The notes below the pieces were generated by a model that searched no databases, was not told where the DNA came from, and saw only the letters and a program-made list of their open reading frames with translations. From Planctomycetota bacterium (lineage in GTDB: Bacteria; Planctomycetota; UBA1135; GCA-002686595), in the NCBI GenBank assembly GCA_027623615.1, contig JAQBVH010000087.1, positions 1 through 8,914 on the forward strand: a stretch of 8,914 bases of DNA, read 5' to 3'. Both the position numbers and the translations under genes were made by a program. This document shows positions 1-6,434 of this stretch, piece after piece; the stretch's first letter is position 1, and every line of letters starts with the position of its first letter.

Positions 1-26
1 CTCGTGGTTCGGATCCGACGAACAGC

Positions 27-1640
27 TCAGATCGCCGCGAGCGCCTCGGTCAGCTTCGCGTGGGTCTCCGGCTGCAGCTGGGCGTACTCCTCGGAGTTGT
101 TGCCCGGCTGGGTCTGGCCGGTCAGGCGCACGTAGAGGTCGTAGAGCTTCTGCTCGACCGGGAACTTGTAGTTGAAGGTCTTGAGGCGCTTGCCGGCGAT
201 CTTGGAGAGGAGCTTGCGCATCCACATCGGCCCCTCCTGCACGTGCATGTCGTAGATCGCGGCGGTGTTGTTGTAGCGCTGCCAGGTGCTGCGCACCTTG
301 TCCGGCAGGGGCGTGTTCTGCGAGTTGTACTTGTACTCGAAGCAGTCGCCCCACTCGGCGAAGTCCTTGGGCGGCACGTAGCCGAGCTTGATGGCCTGGT
401 TGAAGTCCTCGGTGCCCGGGATCGGTCGGAACGGGTACACGTCCGAGCCCGCGATCGGATAGAGGAACTTCGTGTGCGCCGCTTCGCGCAGGGTGGCCTC
501 CATCGACTCCTGGCTCTCGCCCGGGAAGCCGATGATCCAGAACGTCCCCGGCACGATGTTGCGCTTGCTCAGCTCACCGATCGCCATGGGGATGTGGTCG
601 ATCTGGATGTGCTTCTTGATGCGGTCCTGCATCTCCTTGGTGCCGGCCTCGGCGCCCAGCCAGAGCAGGTGGCACTTGGAGTCCTCGAGCAGGTCGAGGG
701 TCTCCTGCTTGTACCGCATGATCGTCTCGATCTCGATCGTGCCGTTCCAATGGATCGGCACCTGGAGATCGACCAGGCCCTCGCAGAACTCCTTGGTGCG
801 CTTCTCGGCCACGCCGAAGTTGGCGTCCTGGAAGCGCAGCACGTCGAACTTGAAGCGCTGCTGCAGCTCGGCGATGTCCTCGGCCAGCGCCCTGCCCGGG
901 ACCGCTTTCCAGCGGCGACCCGTGAGGGCCGGCGAGCAGCAGAACGAGCAGGGCTCGGGGCAGCCGTAGCTCGAGAAGTAGCTGAAGCCCCGCGGCGGGT
1001 TCTCCGGGGTCCAGTGTCCGGGCAACGGGAAGCGGTGGCGCACCTTGAGGTTGTGGGTCGGGCGCACCTGCAGCGCGGCGTAGCGCTCGTAGTCGAGCAG
1101 CTCCCACGGGGTCGGTTCGATCTTGTCGAAGCCGACCACCGGACGGTGGTCCGTGTAGATCACCTGGCCGTCGCGCTTGACGGCCAGCCCGGGCACGTTG
1201 GCCAGGTCCTCGCCGGCGTCCAGCGCCTGCACCACCTCGCGGAAGGTGATCTCACCCTGGCCGATGCCGACCGCGTCGGCGATGTCGTGCTCGAAGTAGA
1301 GCTCGGGGATGACGCTGGGGAACCAGCCGCCCCAGATGATCGGCAGGTCCGGGTGCTTCTCGCGCACCATCTTGGCGGCGACGTACCCGTCGTAGACCTG
1401 GTAGCCGAGGATGCACGAGCTCGCGAAGCAGAGCGCACCCGCGCAGGCCTCGTCGATCTTCTGCAGGTAGTCCGGATCGACCATCGCGTCGATCATGATC
1501 ACCTCGTAGCCGTCCTTTACCGGACCGGAGGCGATCTGCAGGAGCTCGAGGGGCAGCAGGTCGGCGCTGAACGTCTCCCCGCGCCCCGGGTCGGCCCGGT
1601 GGGGGAGGAACAGAACGATCTTCTTCTTGCGCTGAATCAT
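27..1640 (-). CDS. B12-binding-type radical SAM enzyme, copy B (second gene of tandem pair)
   Basis: This 537-aa cytoplasmic protein has the architecture of class B (cobalamin-dependent) radical SAM enzymes, which cleave S-adenosylmethionine to start methylations or rearrangements. Residues 1-150 look like a Rossmann-type B12-binding domain, with LPIIWGG at 99-105 and a GxGQGE turn near 125-130. The canonical cobalamin-ligand motif DxHxxG is not visible, so cofactor binding may be base-on or lost. The radical SAM core begins at C227-x3-C231-x2-C234, the 4Fe-4S ligands, and C235 directly follows. GAEAG at 329-333 and the IIGFPGES segment near 369-376 are typical later core motifs. The C-terminal 100 residues are family-specific. 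The ATG at 1638-1640 is chosen because the MIQRKK start matches the paralogue upstream. It lies 19 bases after that gene's stop, so the two are probably co-transcribed. No Shine-Dalgarno sequence is evident. The substrate is unknown; lipid or natural-product methylation are possibilities only. Confidence 0.9.
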   Translation of the reverse strand: MIQRKKKIVLFLPHRADPGRGETFSADLLPLELLQIASGPVKDGYEVIMIDAMVDPDYLQKIDEACAGALCFASSCILGYQVYDGYVAAKMVREKHPDLPIIWGGWFPSVIPELYFEHDIADAVGIGQGEITFREVVQALDAGEDLANVPGLAVKRDGQVIYTDHRPVVGFDKIEPTPWELLDYERYAALQVRPTHNLKVRHRFPLPGHWTPENPPRGFSYFSSYGCPEPCSFCCSPALTGRRWKAVPGRALAEDIAELQQRFKFDVLRFQDANFGVAEKRTKEFCEGLVDLQVPIHWNGTIEIETIMRYKQETLDLLEDSKCHLLWLGAEAGTKEMQDRIKKHIQIDHIPMAIGELSKRNIVPGTFWIIGFPGESQESMEATLREAAHTKFLYPIAGSDVYPFRPIPGTEDFNQAIKLGYVPPKDFAEWGDCFEYKYNSQNTPLPDKVRSTWQRYNNTAAIYDMHVQEGPMWMRKLLSKIAGKRLKTFNYKFPVEQKLYDLYVRLTGQTQPGNNSEEYAQLQPETHAKLTEALAAI

Positions 1641-1659
1641 CGGGGCAATCGGAGCGAGA

Positions 1660-3258
1660 TCAAACGGGCGCGCTCGGGGTGACCCCCGGGGTGCGGTCCT
1701 GCTGCGGGTCCTTGGTGATCACGTCCGCGGGGCGCTGTCGCGTCGCCTTCACGTACATGTGGAAGATCTTGTGCTCGACCGGGAAGGCGTACTTGCCGTG
1801 CTTCAGGCGCCAGCCGGAGATGGCCTTCATGACCTTGCGGATGCCCTCGCCGCCTTCCATGGCCAGGCCGTCGTAGAAGGTCGAGGCCACGCCGTAGCGC
1901 TTCCAGCGACGCACGACGTGCTCGGGCAGCTGCAGGTCGTCGATCTCGAGCTTGTACTCCAGGCAGCTACCCCACTCCTCGAAGGTGCGCGGCGGCTGAT
2001 AGCCGAGGGCCACGGTCTTGTCGTAGTCCTCGGTGCCCGGGATCGGCCGGAAGGGGAAGATGTCCGAGGCGGAGCGCGGGTAGAGGTACTTGATCCGCGC
2101 GGCCATGCGGATCGTCTCCTCCATCGATTCGACGCTCTCACCGGGGTAGCCGATGATCCACGACGTGCCGGTCGTGATGTCGCGCTTGTTCATCTCGCCG
2201 ATCGAGCTCGCGAAGTGATCGACGGCGATCTTCTTCTTGATGTTGTTCTGCTGCTCTTCGGAGCCGGCCTCGGCGCCCATGGAGACCATGTGGCACTTGG
2301 ACTCCTGGAGCAGGTCGAGCGACGATTCCTTGTAGCGGTGGACCGTCTCGACCTCGTAGCAGCCTGACCACCAGAAGGGCGACCCGTTGTCGATCAGCTC
2401 GGTGCAGAACTCGTTGGAGCGCTTCTCCGCGACGCCGAAGTTGGCGTCCTGGAAGCGCATCACGTTGAACTCGTAGCGGTCCTGCAGTTCCAGGAGACGC
2501 TGGGCGGTCTCCTTGCCCGGGATCGCCTTCCAGCGCCGGTTGGTGACCCTCGGCGAGCAGCAGAAGGTGCACGGCTCGGGGCAGCCGAAGCTCGAGAAGT
2601 AGCTGAAGCCACGCACCTGCGTGCCGGGCTTCATGTTCCACGGATCCGGGTACTTGTGCCGCAGCTTGTACGGGCCCGGGTCGTTCTGGAGCGCGACGTA
2701 CTCCTCGAAGTCGATCAGGTGCCAGGGGCAGTCGGGGATCTTGTCGAAGCCGATCACCGGGCGGTGGTCCGTGTAGACGACCTTGCCGTCGCGCTTGATC
2801 GCGAGGCCAGGCACGTTGGCCAGGTCCTCGCCGCTGTCGAGCGCTTGCACCACCTCACCGAAGGTGATCTCGCCTTGTCCGAGGCCGACCGCGTCGGCGA
2901 TGCCCTCGTTCAGGTAGAGCTCGGGGATCACGCTCGGGAACCAGCCGCCCCAGATGATCGGCAGGCTCGGGAACTTCTGCCTGATCTTGCGCGCGACCTG
3001 GGCGCCGTGGTCGACCTGGTAGCCGAGGATGCACGAGCTCGCGAAGCACAGCGCGCCGTCGCACAGCTCTTCGAGTCGACGCATGTAGTCCGGGTGGACC
3101 ATCGCATCGACGATCACGACCTCGAAGCCGTCGCGCTCCGGGAGGGTTGCGATCTGCAACAGCTCCAGGGGGAGCAGGTCGGCGGCCACCCTCACACCCT
3201 CGTCGGGGTTTGCCCGATGGGGGAGGAAGAGGACGACTCGTTTCTTGCGTTGGATCAT
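1660..3258 (-). CDS. B12-binding-type radical SAM enzyme, copy A (first gene of tandem pair)
   Basis: This 532-aa protein is a clear paralogue of the gene downstream. My ungapped count gives roughly 70% identity over the first 190 residues, with lower similarity in the last 100. The N-terminal B12-binding-type domain carries LPIIWGG at 99-105 and LGQGE at 126-130, again without DxHxxG. The iron-sulfur motif is C226-x3-C230-x2-C233 with an extra C234. GAEAGS at 328-333 and IIGYPGES at 368-375 support an intact radical SAM barrel. The C-terminal tail after about residue 508 is Pro/Thr-rich and differs completely from the paralogue. The ATG at 3256-3258 gives the conserved MIQRKK start and has no clear ribosome binding site. 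It is the first gene of the pair, and any promoter should lie in 3259-3584. The pair may catalyse successive or parallel modifications, which is inference. B12-radical SAM family membership is confident; the reaction is not. Confidence 0.9.
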   Translation of the reverse strand: MIQRKKRVVLFLPHRANPDEGVRVAADLLPLELLQIATLPERDGFEVVIVDAMVHPDYMRRLEELCDGALCFASSCILGYQVDHGAQVARKIRQKFPSLPIIWGGWFPSVIPELYLNEGIADAVGLGQGEITFGEVVQALDSGEDLANVPGLAIKRDGKVVYTDHRPVIGFDKIPDCPWHLIDFEEYVALQNDPGPYKLRHKYPDPWNMKPGTQVRGFSYFSSFGCPEPCTFCCSPRVTNRRWKAIPGKETAQRLLELQDRYEFNVMRFQDANFGVAEKRSNEFCTELIDNGSPFWWSGCYEVETVHRYKESSLDLLQESKCHMVSMGAEAGSEEQQNNIKKKIAVDHFASSIGEMNKRDITTGTSWIIGYPGESVESMEETIRMAARIKYLYPRSASDIFPFRPIPGTEDYDKTVALGYQPPRTFEEWGSCLEYKLEIDDLQLPEHVVRRWKRYGVASTFYDGLAMEGGEGIRKVMKAISGWRLKHGKYAFPVEHKIFHMYVKATRQRPADVITKDPQQDRTPGVTPSAPV

Positions 3259-3381
3259 CGAGATGCGGTGCGTCGGGTGCGGGGTCGAGTCTGACGTAGA
3301 CGTTAACCTGACCAGCGCCAGCAGGGGTCCAAGGGCCGATTCGACGCGATGACGGTCCTCACTGGAGGGCGATCCGAGGAC

Positions 3382-3400
3382 GGGAGGGAGGGCGGGAGGG
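3382..3400 (+). other. Five-tract G-quadruplex motif with single-base loops
   Basis: Five GGG runs lie at 3382-3384, 3386-3388, 3390-3392, 3394-3396 and 3398-3400. They are separated by single bases (A, A, C, A). This meets the strictest intramolecular G-quadruplex pattern, with one spare tract. It lies between the candidate -10 box and the start codon of the radical SAM pair. The G-rich strand is the template strand of that operon, so a fold there could hinder RNA polymerase; the transcript itself would be C-rich. The motif is directly seen; the function is inference. Confidence 0.6.
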
Positions 3401-3442
3401 AGAGTTGCGCATCGGGCACCCGGGAGAGGGCTCGACGGCTTG

Positions 3443-3448
3443 ATTGTA
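3443..3448 (-). promoter_or_regulatory. Candidate -10 box (TACAAT) for the radical SAM pair
   Basis: On the minus strand this hexamer reads TACAAT, one mismatch from the sigma-70 consensus TATAAT, inside otherwise GC-rich DNA. It would start transcription near 3436 and give a leader of about 180 bases before the ATG at 3258. No good -35 hexamer is found 15-18 bases upstream, so the call rests on one element only. Confidence 0.3.
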
Positions 3449-3508
3449 CCTCTATCGAACCAGGCGCGGGGTGCCGTCCGGCAAGACCCAGACGAGGTGT
3501 TACCCGCA

Positions 3509-3542
3509 TGCGTCCCAGGATGGGATCAGGACTCCTGGCGCA
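3509..3542 (-). terminator. Weak stem-loop downstream of the peptidase-like gene
   Basis: TGCG (3509-3512) and CCAGGA (3515-3520) can pair with TCCTGG (3533-3538) and CGCA (3539-3542). This gives a 10-bp stem with a 2-base bulge and a 12-base loop. It sits about 40 bases after the stop of the minus-strand operon, a plausible end point. There is no T-tract, so it is not a classical intrinsic terminator. Confidence 0.25.
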
Positions 3543-3584
3543 GGCGTGCTGCCCTGCGAGGGCTCCTCTGCGGCGCGCCGAGGT

Positions 3585-4799
3585 TCAGCGCGCGGAGTAG
3601 TGTTCAAGCACCCAGGCCCGCCACGCCTGGTCGAACTGGGCGTAGGTCATGCCGAGCTCCTCCTTGAACGCCTGTCGGTGCTCGTCCGGCAGGGTCGAGC
3701 CGTCCGGGATGTGCTTCTCGTCGAGCAGCCCGGAGATGCGATCGATCAGCTTGCCGAGGAAGCCCGGGTGCGCGCGCTGCAGGTAGTCGATCATCGACCA
3801 CGTCGTGAAGTGATGCTCGAGCTCGAGCCCGGCGAAGTCCTTCAACGCCATGAGGCGCGCCATGCTCGGCGCCTCCTCGGACAGGACGAGCTTGCGCACC
3901 TCGGGTTCCCAGTTGTCCTTGCGCGTCTCCTCCGCGACCGCGCCCTCGCTCGAGTCGAACGAGTTGTACTCCGGCGCGATCTGGCGCCCCATGTAGTGCG
4001 CCATGCCCTCCCGCAACCAGATCGGCTGATCGTAGGAGTAGTGCCGGTAGCCGTTGAGCAGCATCTGCGTCATGTTGAAGCGCAGGTGCGCGTGCAGGGC
4101 GCGGTCGATGCGCAGGTGGTGCTCGGCCGGGACGACGAGGTGCAGGATGTCCTTGTCGAGGATGTTCCAGCGCTGGGTGCGGCTGTGACGCAGGCCGAAG
4201 TACTGGCGCAGGTAGTCCTTGGTCGCAGAGCCGGAGGTCAGCACCAGGACCTCGAACTTGGCCTTCTGGCCGAGGTACGGCCCGATGCCCATGTACTTGC
4301 CGGTCGTGTCCCAGACCGTCTTCCCGTCGGGGAAGTCGGCGTCGGTCACCCCGAGCAGCTCCTGGAACTCCTTGTAGATCCCCTCGAGGCGCAGGGCGTA
4401 GAGGTACGCGCGCATCCATGGATCGATCGTGCGCATCTTCGGGTCGACGTCAGGCCAGTGGACCTGGATGGCGCCCAGCTCCGCGCGCAGGCTCTGCTTC
4501 TCCTCCTGGCGCACCTTGTAGCCGCCGAGGCCGAACCCGAGCTTGAAGTGGGCGGTCTCGACCCAGCGCACGTCCTGCGCGAGCAGCCGCCGCTCGAGGT
4601 CGCCGGTGGTCGCTTCGTCCCCGAACGGAAACCCGCCGATGGAGACGACGCCGAGCTTGGCCAGCAGCTCGAGGTCGCCGCCGGTGTAGGGGCAGTTCAC
4701 CGGATCGTTGGCCGGCTTGGACTTGTCGTTGAGCCGCTGGGCGTGCAGGGGGCTGCCGAGGAGGACGACGACGAGGAGGGCAAGTAGGGGGATCTTCAC
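3585..4799 (-). CDS. Secreted peptidase MA-like protein with degenerate active site
   Basis: This 404-aa protein begins with a Sec signal peptide: a hydrophobic stretch at residues 4-15 and a likely cleavage after HA at 19-20. The C-terminal half follows the layout of peptidase MA / DUF1570-like gluzincins. It has PIWLREGMAHYM at 259-270, where E264 sits where the third zinc ligand is expected. HFTTWSMIDYL follows at 330-340, and a final AWRAWV helix at 392-397. The position that should hold HExxH reads HLRFN (238-242), so the catalytic Glu and second His are missing. It is probably an inactive pseudo-peptidase. The N-terminal part (about 30-180) is unrecognised and has the protein's only Cys (C36) in NCPYTGGD. 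The start is GTG at 4797-4799, four bases after the TGA of the lipoprotein gene, suggesting translational coupling. The fold is fairly sure; the role is unknown. Confidence 0.8.
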   Translation of the reverse strand: MKIPLLALLVVVLLGSPLHAQRLNDKSKPANDPVNCPYTGGDLELLAKLGVVSIGGFPFGDEATTGDLERRLLAQDVRWVETAHFKLGFGLGGYKVRQEEKQSLRAELGAIQVHWPDVDPKMRTIDPWMRAYLYALRLEGIYKEFQELLGVTDADFPDGKTVWDTTGKYMGIGPYLGQKAKFEVLVLTSGSATKDYLRQYFGLRHSRTQRWNILDKDILHLVVPAEHHLRIDRALHAHLRFNMTQMLLNGYRHYSYDQPIWLREGMAHYMGRQIAPEYNSFDSSEGAVAEETRKDNWEPEVRKLVLSEEAPSMARLMALKDFAGLELEHHFTTWSMIDYLQRAHPGFLGKLIDRISGLLDEKHIPDGSTLPDEHRQAFKEELGMTYAQFDQAWRAWVLEHYSAR

Positions 4800-4803
4800 C
4801 GGC

Positions 4804-5511
4804 TCACTCGAACTCGTAGAACGCGGGGAGGATGCCCTCCCAGCCGGGCGGGTCCAGGGACCGGACGGGGAGCTTGGCGCGCGCGTCGAGGGTGATGGCT
4901 TGCAGCTCCTCGAGGGGTACGAAGCGCACGGTCAGGGTCTCGACGGTGATGGGGGTGTCCGGCCGGAAGCCTTCAGGCGGCGGTTCGGTCAATGCGCGCG
5001 CCACGACGAAGCCGCCGGCGATGGGCAGCACCTCGGACCACTGGCCCCGCTCGAGGTCGATGACCGTCCCCCAGACGCTGAGGTGATGACCGAAGGCATG
5101 CCCCGTGCGCTCCTCGATCGGCGCCGCGCCCTCCGGGAGCTCGCGGCCGGCGACCAGGTGCTCGCGCAGGGCCAGGATCTCCTCGTAGGCCGCGCCGCTC
5201 TCCCCGGGGAAGACCGCCCGCACGACGGCCACCGGCAGGGAGATGTTCGCCAGCGCCTTGCGGCGCCAGGAGCGCTCGGTCTCGTCGGGCTCGAGCAGCG
5301 AGACCGTGCGCACCCAGCGCTCGATCTCGGCGGCGTGGATGAACACTGGCTCGGCCAGATACTCACCCGGCCCGATCTGCACCACCGCGTCGGCAGGGAC
5401 CTCGATCGCGGGGGGCGCGTGCTCCTGCACCTCGTCGTCGCAGGAGGCGACGAGCAGCACGCCGCCGCAGAGGGCGGTCGCGAGGAGCGTCTGGGGAGGC
5501 AGGCTGCGCAT
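4804..5511 (-). CDS. Lipoprotein with SurA/parvulin-like outline
   Basis: This 235-aa protein starts at ATG 5509-5511. The frame stays open upstream, but this start gives a proper lipoprotein signal: a basic N-terminus, a hydrophobic stretch at 9-22 and the lipobox VASC with C24 as the lipidated residue. D25 at position +2 would favour inner-membrane retention by the enterobacterial rule, which may not apply here. Residues 45-120 form a helical segment rich in Arg and Glu that resembles the N-domain of SurA-type chaperones. Residues 140-175, with WGTVIDLERGQWSEVLPIAGG leading into FVVARAL, resemble the end of a parvulin (PPIC) domain. That resemblance is weak and no catalytic residues can be assigned. 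It is the middle gene of a three-gene operon, 40 bases after the hypothetical gene and 4 bases before the peptidase-like gene. Prolyl isomerase or holdase activity is only a guess. Confidence 0.75.
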   Translation of the reverse strand: MRSLPPQTLLATALCGGVLLVASCDDEVQEHAPPAIEVPADAVVQIGPGEYLAEPVFIHAAEIERWVRTVSLLEPDETERSWRRKALANISLPVAVVRAVFPGESGAAYEEILALREHLVAGRELPEGAAPIEERTGHAFGHHLSVWGTVIDLERGQWSEVLPIAGGFVVARALTEPPPEGFRPDTPITVETLTVRFVPLEELQAITLDARAKLPVRSLDPPGWEGILPAFYEFE

Positions 5512-5551
5512 GCTCTTGATAGGACGGTCCGCGTGGGTGGTTGCGCGCGAA

Positions 5552-6244
5552 TCAGCGCGCGGGGCGCAGGTCGTAGCGGGCCACGAAGGGTAGGGCGCGA
5601 TCCACCAGAAAGCGGTAAGCAGCGTGGATGTGTTCCGCCACCTGCTCGAGACCGTCCGGCACCGCGAGCGGGCCACGCACCGCCTGCAGCTCGAGGAACA
5701 GGGAGCGCGGATCGTTGTGATAGGACTCGATGCGCAGGTCCATGGGCAGCTCGTCCTGCTCCGCGGGGAACGAGAAGCGCAGGCCGAAGAGGCCCGGTTC
5801 GCGTCCGAGGGCTTCGAGCTCGTCCTTCACCCCGAACACGCCCTCGCGCATCAGGGCCCGCGAGTCGTCCCAGTGACGGGGGTTGACCAGGCTGCGTAGG
5901 GTGACCTGGCAGCCATGCACACCCAGGACGCCGCGGCTGGGGAGGGCCGCCTCGAGGACCTGGATCACGCGCCGGGCGAAGTCCTCCGGGGTCAGGGCGG
6001 TGCGTTCCTCCCGGAATTGGACCCGGTCCTGGAGGAGGGCGACCTGGGACACGACCCCCTGTCGGCCACCCGGGTTGGACAGGACGACGCCCCCGGGGAC
6101 CGGCTGGAAGCTCACGTAGGGGGGTGGTCCGCCCTCGAAGAGCTGGTTGTGGACCTGCTGGAGGGCCCGCGCGTCCGGCTCGACGGGCGGGTGGGGAAGC
6201 TCGGCCAGGAGGGCGATGGTGCGCGGTTGGTACTCCACGCGCAC
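5552..6244 (-). CDS. Conserved-type hypothetical protein, about 230 aa
   Basis: I do not recognise a characterised family. The frame is open to 6568, but codons before 6244 overlap the divergent gene at 6435 and read as low-complexity Arg/Pro/Gly sequence. I therefore place the start at GTG 6242-6244; a second GTG at 6236-6238 is nearly as good. Neither has a strong Shine-Dalgarno sequence. The protein has no signal peptide or membrane segment, so it is probably cytoplasmic. It is a mixed alpha/beta protein with a compact C-terminal block, DLRIESYHNDPRSLFLELQ, followed by a helical end. That block faintly recalls the TIGR04255 type of hypothetical proteins; I would not assign it on this. As first gene of the minus-strand operon, it is co-transcribed with two exported proteins, so it could serve as a cytoplasmic partner. 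Confidence 0.7.
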   Translation of the reverse strand: MRVEYQPRTIALLAELPHPPVEPDARALQQVHNQLFEGGPPPYVSFQPVPGGVVLSNPGGRQGVVSQVALLQDRVQFREERTALTPEDFARRVIQVLEAALPSRGVLGVHGCQVTLRSLVNPRHWDDSRALMREGVFGVKDELEALGREPGLFGLRFSFPAEQDELPMDLRIESYHNDPRSLFLELQAVRGPLAVPDGLEQVAEHIHAAYRFLVDRALPFVARYDLRPAR

Positions 6245-6434
6245 CAGGCTACCCGCCGAGACGGGCCTCGGATGCCCCCGCGGACCGGGCGAAGGCCGTT
6301 TCCGCTCCAGTCCCGATCCGGAGCAGTCGATTTCAAGTTTCCTCTCTCGCTGACCCCAGACGCCCGTACGCTCTCTCCCCGATTTCCCATGGGGATGGCC
6401 TGCCTGCCATCCCTGGACCTTCGACCCCGGCCCG
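6245..6434. promoter_or_regulatory. Divergent intergenic region, probable bidirectional promoter
   Basis: These 190 bases lie between the start of the minus-strand hypothetical operon and the plus-strand SurA-like gene, so both promoters should be here. A TTGAAA on the minus strand near 6333-6338 could be a -35 box, but no matching -10 is seen. I find no clear operator repeat. The call rests on gene arrangement. Confidence 0.4.

Larger units (their letters stand above)
3259..3584. other. Intergenic region upstream of the radical SAM pair
   Basis: This stretch of 326 bases separates the end of the peptidase-like gene from the start of the radical SAM pair; both are on the minus strand. It holds a candidate -10 element, a G-quadruplex motif and a weak stem-loop, listed separately. 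Short open frames here encode Arg/Pro/Gly-rich, low-complexity sequence and are not convincing genes. I see no RNA gene. Confidence 0.6.

Noticed and set aside
60..1682. 540-aa open frame on the plus strand opposite the radical SAM gene
   Set aside because: It is rich in Leu, Val, Arg and Asp with no recognisable motif, as expected for the antisense of a GC-rich gene. The minus-strand frame has conserved catalytic motifs.
3440..3475. tRNA-like T-loop (GGTTCGAT on the minus strand)
   Set aside because: The T-stem pairs for only three bases and no cloverleaf arms or acceptor stem can be drawn around it.
3571..3580. 10-bp palindrome CGGCGCGCCG and a small hairpin at 3551-3563
   Set aside because: These are short GC-only symmetries expected by chance at this base composition.
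3303..3600. Short open frames in the intergenic region (68, 83 and 75 aa)
   Set aside because: They are Arg/Pro/Gly/Ser-rich, with no ribosome binding site or motif, and they run across the G-tract. They look like chance frames in GC-rich DNA.
3444..4787. 447-aa open frame on the plus strand opposite the peptidase-like gene
   Set aside because: It shows the same antisense composition, and its start lies in the intergenic region without support.
5512..5676. Upstream 55-codon extension of the lipoprotein gene
   Set aside because: It would bury the lipoprotein signal peptide inside the protein and overlap the end of the preceding gene; its sequence is low-complexity.
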